A stretch of DNA of 10,634 nt from Campylobacteraceae bacterium (GTDB taxonomy: Bacteria > Campylobacterota > Campylobacteria > Campylobacterales > Sulfurovaceae), in the NCBI GenBank assembly GCA_027066355.1, contig JAMONW010000098.1:1-10634 (forward strand), read 5' to 3'. The notes beneath the pieces are model-generated. The model did not search any database and had not been told where the DNA came from. It worked only from the letters and a program-made list of their open reading frames with translations. Below, one piece after another: positions 6,322-10,634 of this stretch (positions within the stretch are counted from its first letter, which is position 1; every line of letters starts with the position of its first letter). The translations under genes were made by a program, and so were the position numbers.

Positions 6322-6334
6322 AATATGGTATAAT
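6305..6334 (+). promoter_or_regulatory. rnpB promoter
   Basis: A perfect TATAAT at 6329-6334, preceded by TGG (extended -10), ends 5 bp before the 5' strand of RNase P helix P1. TTGGTT at 6305-6310 is a partial -35 at 18-bp spacing. The predicted start near 6340-6341 agrees with the RNA's first paired base. Confidence 0.75.
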
Positions 6335-6339
6335 AAGAT

Positions 6340-6747
6340 AAGGGTATAGCAGATAGTTGCTACATTTTGTAGAGGAAAGTCCGGGCTGCAGCAAGGCAGG
6401 ATTCCATCTAACAGATGGCTGGGGTAACCCAAGGGCAAGTGCAACAGAGAGAAGACTACCAGCCCACACTTTTTATAGCTATATTTTATTTAAAGTGCTA
6501 TTATGAGTAAAGTTGAAGAAACTATTTAATTATAGCTAATTTAAGTGTGGGCTGGTAAAAGGTGAAAGGGTAGAGTAAGAGCCTACCAGTGCTTATAGTA
6601 ATATAGGTAGCTAGGTAAACCCAATTCGCAGCAAGAAGTGCTTGGTATAAGCCTTGCAACTATAAGCACTTCGCTAAAACTAGTTAGTAATAGCTAGTTT
6701 AGATAAATAACTATCTAATACAGAACTCGGCTTATAGCTATACCCTT
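6340..6747 (+). ncRNA. rnpB: RNase P RNA (type A)
   Basis: This is the catalytic RNA of RNase P, which removes 5' leaders from tRNA precursors. The diagnostic blocks are present in order: GAGGAAAGTCCGGGCT (near 6372), GTGCAACAGAGAG, GGTGAAAGGGTAGAGTAAGAG (6561-6581), GGTAAACCC, GCAGCAAG, and near the 3' end ACAGAACTCGGCTTA. Helix P1 closes the molecule: 6340-6350 pairs perfectly over 11 bp with 6737-6747. P2 pairs AGATAGTT (6351-6358) with AACTATCT (6709-6716). A long-range helix joins 6588-6598 to 6660-6670. A small hairpin GCTT-GGTAT-AAGC (6640-6652) carries the GGU expected to bind the tRNA CCA end. P12 (6458-6556) is enlarged, with a perfect 14-bp stem and an A/U-rich tip. The P1 3' strand runs into TTTATTTTATTT, which may end transcription. 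Confidence 0.97.
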
Positions 6748-6766
6748 TATTTTATTTGGTAAATAT

Positions 6767-6811
6767 TTAGTGTTTAGTTGAGAGTTTTTTTAATTTTTTA
6801 CTAAATACTAA
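6767..6811. repeat. 12-bp inverted repeat upstream of the HlyD-like gene
   Basis: TTAGTGTTTAGT (6767-6778) pairs with ACTAAATACTAA (6800-6811), with one G-U pair. The 21-nt loop contains two T-runs. It lies between the rnpB 3' end and the ribosome binding site AGGA (6818-6821) of the next gene. It could be an operator, a leader hairpin or a weak terminator for rnpB. I see no strong promoter for the downstream genes in this gap. Confidence 0.5.
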
Positions 6812-6826
6812 CAGTTTAGGATATTA

Positions 6827-7618
6827 ATGAATAGAGTTTTTTTTATAATTTTAGGAGTTTTTAGCATAGTTTTTGCAGATGAACACTATGCTAAATTAGA
6901 ACCATATGAGAGTATTATTATTAAATCAGAGGTTAATGGTAATGTTATTGAAGCTAAGAGTAATCTTGAAGGCAAAGTTGTAAATGGGGTATATATAAGG
7001 GTTGATGATAAATTAGATAAACTTGATTTAAAGCATACACAAGACTCTTTAGAGTTAATAAAAAAGATGATAAGTGTAAATCAAAATATTTTACCTCCTT
7101 TAAAGAGAAGTTTTGAGAAAAAGAGGCAACTTTATTTAAAAGTTTCTCCCTTAAGTAGTAGCTCAATTAGTCAAAAAGAGTCTTTATATGCAGCTTTTGT
7201 AGCTGCAAAGAGTCAATATAGTGCAACGCTAGAGAAAATTTTAAATTTAAAAAATCAAAAAGTAACACTTGAGCAAAAGATAGATTTATTAAAAGATAGA
7301 ATATCTAAAAAAAATATTAGAGCAAAAAATAGATATTTGTATGCACTAAATGTAAAAAAGGGTGAATTTGTAAATGTTGGTATGCCAATAGCAACTTTAA
7401 AAGATTTAAGTAGAGCTAAATTAACAATATATTTAAGTAGCGATGAGTTAAAAAACTTAAAGAGCAAAAAGATATATTTAGATGGAAAAGTTACAAATTT
7501 AAAATTTAATAAAATTTGGAGAGTTGCAGATAGCAAGAATATCTCTTCATATAAAGCAGAGATTGTTTTAAAACCAATTGCAAATTTTTCAAAATTGATA
7601 AAAGTAGAGGTAAAATGA
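6827..7618 (+). CDS. Periplasmic HlyD/MFP-like adaptor protein
   Basis: This 263-residue protein has a cleavable-looking signal peptide (hydrophobic residues 4-16, possible cleavage after V-F-A at 17). The order is that of membrane fusion (adaptor) proteins. A first lipoyl-like half at about 22-66 ('SEVNGNVIEAKSNLEGKVV') is followed by a Lys/Glu/Leu-rich helical hairpin at about 70-162. The second lipoyl half comes at about 163-195 ('VKKGEFVNVGMPIATLKD'), then a beta-barrel-like part ('RAKLTIYLSSDELKNL'). It is short, with little left for a membrane-proximal domain. Such proteins normally bridge an inner-membrane ABC, RND or MFS pump to an outer-membrane channel, but no pump or channel gene adjoins it here. 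Its TGA overlaps the ATG of the molybdoenzyme gene (ATGA), implying translational coupling. The family assignment rests on pattern and is moderately sure. Confidence 0.75.
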   Translation: MNRVFFIILGVFSIVFADEHYAKLEPYESIIIKSEVNGNVIEAKSNLEGKVVNGVYIRVDDKLDKLDLKHTQDSLELIKKMISVNQNILPPLKRSFEKKRQLYLKVSPLSSSSISQKESLYAAFVAAKSQYSATLEKILNLKNQKVTLEQKIDLLKDRISKKNIRAKNRYLYALNVKKGEFVNVGMPIATLKDLSRAKLTIYLSSDELKNLKSKKIYLDGKVTNLKFNKIWRVADSKNISSYKAEIVLKPIANFSKLIKVEVK

Positions 7619-9402
7619 TACAAACAGCGTGTCCACTTGATTGTTTTGATGCTTGTTCGGTAGTGTGCGATTCTAGTAATCCAAAAAAGTTAGTAGCTGG
7701 TAATTTGGTTCCATCAACCAATGGCGCTTTATGTGCGCATTTATATAAACATATTCACGAACAAGAACGCATAACTAAGCCTATGGTAAATGGGAAAGAG
7801 GTAAGTTTAAGTGAAGCCTTGGATGCAGTAGCTAGTGCTATCAAAGATAAACCATGGTTACTTTGGAGAGGTTCTGGAAATTTAGGTGTAATGCAAGAGG
7901 TAACAAACCTTTTGGCAAAAGAGGCAAATGGTGCAATAACACATGGTAGCTTATGTGATGGAGCAGGAGAGGCTGGTATAATTGCATCAAGAGGGGTTAA
8001 TAGACTATTACCACTAGAGCAAATTAAAAAGAGTGAAGTTGTTGTTGTTTGGGGTAGAAATATTACAGTTACTAACTCTCATATAATGCCATATATTAAA
8101 GATAAAACAATTATTGTAATAGACCCAGTTAAAACAAAAATAGCAAAAATGGCAGATTTATATTTGCAAGTTAAGCCAAGATGTGATTTTTATTTAGCAA
8201 TACTTTTATCTCGTTTTATAATGATGGAAGATGCCGAAAATAGAGAGTGGCTAGAAGAGAATGCACCTGAATTTGATGATTTTTATGACTTTACAAGAGG
8301 TTTTAGAATAAAGTCTATCTTAGAGTATATTGGACTTAGTTTAAATGATATTGGTGATTTACTTTTAGCTCTGCAAAATAGAAGAGTTGTATTTTTAGTA
8401 GGTGCAGGAGTTCAAAGGCATGAGATTGGAGATTCTACTTTAAGAGCAATTGATGCACTTGCAGCAACTTTGGGGCTTTTTGGCAAGGAGGGGTGTGGAG
8501 TTAGTTATTTGGCTAGTTCAAAGCTTGGGTTTAATAATCCATTTGATGTAAAATTAAAGAGTGAACCAAAAGCTACTACACCATTTTCAAAATATAGTAG
8601 TGCAATTATTCAAGGGGGTAATCCTGCAGAATCGATGCCGTGTAGCAATAGAGTAATTAAAGAGTTAAAAGAGCTTGATAATTTAATATATTTTGGACTC
8701 TATAAGAATGAGAGCAGTAAATTGGCAAATATTATAATACCTGCTAAAAACTTTTTAGAAAAAGATGATGTTAGACTCTCTTATGGACATGAGTATATGC
8801 AAAAAATGAATAAGGTATATAGTAGTGATATTGGAATAAGTGAATATGATTTTACACAAGAGATTTTAAAAATATTAAATAAAGAGCCAATTAAAAGTGA
8901 AGATTACTATATTGATTTTTGGTTAAAACAAGCAGTTAAAAAAGATGATTATTTAATATCTCCAGTTTTTCAAGAGTTGCCATATAGTAATGGTTTTGGA
9001 GAAGAGGGTGGTGATGAGTTTGAGTTTATTGATGACTTTTATGATGACTATGAAGATATCAAGGCATTAACACGGTTTAGAAAAAGATTAAAAATTAATA
9101 AAGAGGAGCTATGGTTATTAACTCCTAAGAGTTCAAAAAGTTTAAATACTCAATTTAAAAGAGGCTCTAAAATAGTTAAACTGCACCCATATTTAGGTTT
9201 TAAAGATGGCGATAGGGTATTGGTTAAATCTATATGGGGAGAGTTGGAGTTAACTGTTAATGTTAGTAGGGATTTAAGAGATGATTGCGCCGTAATACCT
9301 TGTGATGTTCCTGGTGTAAATATATTAACTCCTCCTTGTTCAAGTGAGGGTAGTATGGCATGTTATGGTGATGTAAAGGTAAGAGTAGAGAAAGTTCTAT
9401 AA
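7615..9402 (+). CDS. Molybdopterin oxidoreductase with [4Fe-4S] cluster, cytoplasmic
   Basis: This 595-residue enzyme belongs to the DMSO reductase/formate dehydrogenase (MopB) superfamily. The N-terminus 'TACPLDCFDACSVVC' with a later 'GALCAHL' gives a C6-x3-C10-x3-C14-x25-C40 pattern that should hold a [4Fe-4S] cluster. 'HGSLCDGAGEAG' places C114 where the molybdenum ligand is expected. 'VVVVWGRNITVTNSH' and 'IIVIDPVKTKIAKMADLYLQVKPRCD' are typical MGD-binding segments, and 'IIQGGNPAESMP' with 'NIIIPAKNFLEKDD' follow. The C-terminal beta-barrel MGD-binding domain covers about 497-595 ('LHPYLGFKDGDRVLVKS'). No Tat or Sec signal is present, so it should act in the cytoplasm. The substrate cannot be told from sequence. 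It is translationally coupled to the HlyD-like gene, with AGAGG 5 bp before the ATG. No gene for an electron-transfer or membrane-anchor subunit is adjacent. Confidence 0.9.
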   Translation: MIQTACPLDCFDACSVVCDSSNPKKLVAGNLVPSTNGALCAHLYKHIHEQERITKPMVNGKEVSLSEALDAVASAIKDKPWLLWRGSGNLGVMQEVTNLLAKEANGAITHGSLCDGAGEAGIIASRGVNRLLPLEQIKKSEVVVVWGRNITVTNSHIMPYIKDKTIIVIDPVKTKIAKMADLYLQVKPRCDFYLAILLSRFIMMEDAENREWLEENAPEFDDFYDFTRGFRIKSILEYIGLSLNDIGDLLLALQNRRVVFLVGAGVQRHEIGDSTLRAIDALAATLGLFGKEGCGVSYLASSKLGFNNPFDVKLKSEPKATTPFSKYSSAIIQGGNPAESMPCSNRVIKELKELDNLIYFGLYKNESSKLANIIIPAKNFLEKDDVRLSYGHEYMQKMNKVYSSDIGISEYDFTQEILKILNKEPIKSEDYYIDFWLKQAVKKDDYLISPVFQELPYSNGFGEEGGDEFEFIDDFYDDYEDIKALTRFRKRLKINKEELWLLTPKSSKSLNTQFKRGSKIVKLHPYLGFKDGDRVLVKSIWGELELTVNVSRDLRDDCAVIPCDVPGVNILTPPCSSEGSMACYGDVKVRVEKVL

Positions 9403-9533
9403 ATAATTTAGATAAAATCTGCTTAATTTTGTAAAAAAAAGAGTTTATTTATAAAAATATGTATAAATTTTATTATTAATAACCAAAATTAGGGTATTAT
9501 ATTAATTATGATTATAAACTCAAGGGGTCTTAA
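9403..9533 (+). promoter_or_regulatory. bamA upstream region with candidate promoter
   Basis: The 131-bp gap is extremely A/T-rich. Possible -10 hexamers are TATTAT (9495-9500, preceded by GGG) and TATGAT (9507-9512), and none stands out. AGGGG at 9522-9526, 7 bp before the ATG, is the ribosome binding site. I see no convincing hairpin terminator for the preceding oxidoreductase gene, so read-through into bamA is possible. Confidence 0.45.
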
Positions 9534-10634
9534 ATGTTAAAAAAGGTAGCTTTTATATCTGTTGTAACTGCAACAGCACTATTTGCAACACTACCAAACT
9601 TATCTGGTAAAATTACAAAAATTAGTAGTAGCGGAATATCAGAAGATAAAGTTATGGCAGCTACTGGAATTCACGAAGGTGATAACTACTCAATTGCTGC
9701 TTTACAAGCGGCTCAACACACTTTAGAGAATGGTTTAAAACAAGCTGGATATGTTGATGCTAAAGTTACTGTTGATGCTAAGCCAACAGAAGATGGAGTA
9801 AAGGTTAGTTTTAATGTAGATAAAGGTGATGCTATTAAGGTAAAAAAAGTTACTTTTATAGGTAATCATAAAATTAGTTCAGATGTATTAAAAGAGGCTA
9901 TTGTAAATAAACCAGGTGGTATGTTTTCGTGGCTTACAGGTGGTGGAGAGGCTATGCCTTCTCAACTAGAGTATGATCAAGCAAGGGTTAGAGATGAGTA
10001 TCTTAAAAGAGGATATCTTGATGTTCAAGTAGATAAGCCATTGATGAAGACTGACTTTGCTTCAAAAACTGCTGAAGTAACTTTTAATATTAGAAATGAG
10101 GGTAATCAATATATTGTTGATAACTTAGAGATACCACAAGTTCCTGGCTTAAATATGCAAGAGATTTCTAAAAATTTCGAACTTAAAAAAGGTAAAGTAT
10201 TTAATGTTGAGAGTTTAAGACACGACTTAAATATGCTAATAGAAAAAGCAGGTGATCAAGGTTATGCATTTGCACAAGCTATGCCTCAATTTAAAAAAGA
10301 TGGTCCAAATTCAGTTTCTGTTAGATATGTAGTAAAATTAGGACCAAAAATTAGAATTCATGATGTAAAAATCTCTGGAAATACAAAGACTAAAGATAAT
10401 GTTGTAAGACGCTATATTTATTTAGCTCCTGGAGATCAATTTAATTTAACAGATTTAAAAGATAGCAAAGATGAGCTTCAAAGAACAGGTTACTTTGAGA
10501 GTGTAGAGATTAAGCCTAAAAAAGTAGGTCCAGATTCAGTAGATTTAGATGTAAATGTAAAAGAGGGCAGAACTGGTAGTATTACTGCTGGGCTTAGCTA
10601 TGGAAGTTATGATGGACTTGGTGTTAATACATCA
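9534..10634 (+). CDS. bamA: Outer-membrane assembly factor BamA, 3' part outside window
   Basis: BamA is the Omp85-family pore that folds and inserts outer-membrane beta-barrel proteins. The window shows 367 codons from the ATG at 9534 to the edge, with no stop. A signal peptide (MLKKVAFISVVTATALFA, likely cut after residue 18) is followed by four POTRA domains. They lie at about 26-101, 102-193 ('VTFIGNHKISSDVLKEAI', 'RDEYLKRGYLDVQVD'), 194-272 and 273-346 ('VKISGNTKTKDNVVRRYIYLAPGDQFN', 'ELQRTGYFESVEIKP'). The barrel begins at 'GSITAGLSYGSYDGLG'. E. coli BamA has five POTRAs. By comparison the missing one appears to be the first, because residues 26-101 with the adjoining 'VKKVTFIGNHKI' resemble E. 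coli POTRA2 leading into POTRA3. It follows the oxidoreductase gene by 131 bp and has an AGGGG ribosome binding site. Confidence 0.94.
   Translation, partial: MLKKVAFISVVTATALFATLPNLSGKITKISSSGISEDKVMAATGIHEGDNYSIAALQAAQHTLENGLKQAGYVDAKVTVDAKPTEDGVKVSFNVDKGDAIKVKKVTFIGNHKISSDVLKEAIVNKPGGMFSWLTGGGEAMPSQLEYDQARVRDEYLKRGYLDVQVDKPLMKTDFASKTAEVTFNIRNEGNQYIVDNLEIPQVPGLNMQEISKNFELKKGKVFNVESLRHDLNMLIEKAGDQGYAFAQAMPQFKKDGPNSVSVRYVVKLGPKIRIHDVKISGNTKTKDNVVRRYIYLAPGDQFNLTDLKDSKDELQRTGYFESVEIKPKKVGPDSVDLDVNVKEGRTGSITAGLSYGSYDGLGVNTS

Noticed and set aside
6287..6469. Minus-strand open frame overlapping the rnpB 5' half
   Set aside because: It covers conserved RNase P RNA sequence and two promoters. The frame is open by chance.
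6503..6529. Eight-codon frame (MSKVEETI) inside the P12 tip of rnpB
   Set aside because: It is within a structured RNA, has no ribosome binding site, and frames this short are expected by chance.
7255..7721. Minus-strand open frames opposite the adaptor and molybdoenzyme genes
   Set aside because: They are Phe/Leu-rich shadows of Lys/Glu-rich coding sequence on the plus strand, with no independent support.
7903..9402. Acidic stretch near residue 465 of the oxidoreductase as a novel insertion
   Set aside because: 'GGDEFEFIDDF' lies where related enzymes have a 'TPSGKIEF'-like segment, so it is probably a divergent form of a normal region.

Overview
This A+T-rich window looks like chromosomal core DNA of a Campylobacterota (epsilonproteobacterial) species. 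The pdxJ-pdxA gene order, the short ArgG and PdxA family members, the lysine/isoleucine/asparagine-rich proteins and the type-A RNase P RNA all fit that group. I cannot fix the genus from sequence alone. There is no sign of a mobile element, CRISPR array, tRNA or rRNA.

Layout. Positions 1-3472 are all on the minus strand: argG (argininosuccinate synthase), a four-helix membrane protein and rsmE (16S rRNA U1498 methyltransferase) form a tight run. It is followed, after a gap with its own promoter, by a lipoprotein gene that runs off the left edge. A 119-bp divergent promoter region (3473-3591) separates this block from plus-strand pdxJ and pdxA, two successive steps of DXP-dependent vitamin B6 synthesis. 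pdxA converges on a minus-strand gene for an OmpA-domain lipoprotein with a glycine zipper. The 200 bp between them (5337-5536) is packed with hairpins, including two copies of an ACCCGAA-NAAG-TTCGGGT stem-loop.

The OmpA-lipoprotein gene (TTG start, strong ribosome binding site) is divergent from rnpB, and the two promoters physically interlock. The lipoprotein promoter is a perfect TTGACA-17-TATAAT. rnpB (6340-6747) keeps the diagnostic conserved regions but has an expanded P12 hairpin. Downstream lies a two-gene unit with a 4-bp overlap: a periplasmic HlyD/MFP-like protein without a visible pump, and a cytoplasmic molybdopterin/[4Fe-4S] oxidoreductase. The window ends inside bamA, which shows a signal peptide, four POTRA domains and the first residues of the barrel.

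Most genes are recognisable housekeeping functions in amino acid, cofactor, ribosome, RNA-processing and outer-membrane biology. I found no defence or secretion system that could be called a new biological system. The least explained parts are the hairpin array at 5337-5536, the orphan adaptor/molybdoenzyme pair, the C-terminal tail on ArgG and the interlocked rnpB promoters.
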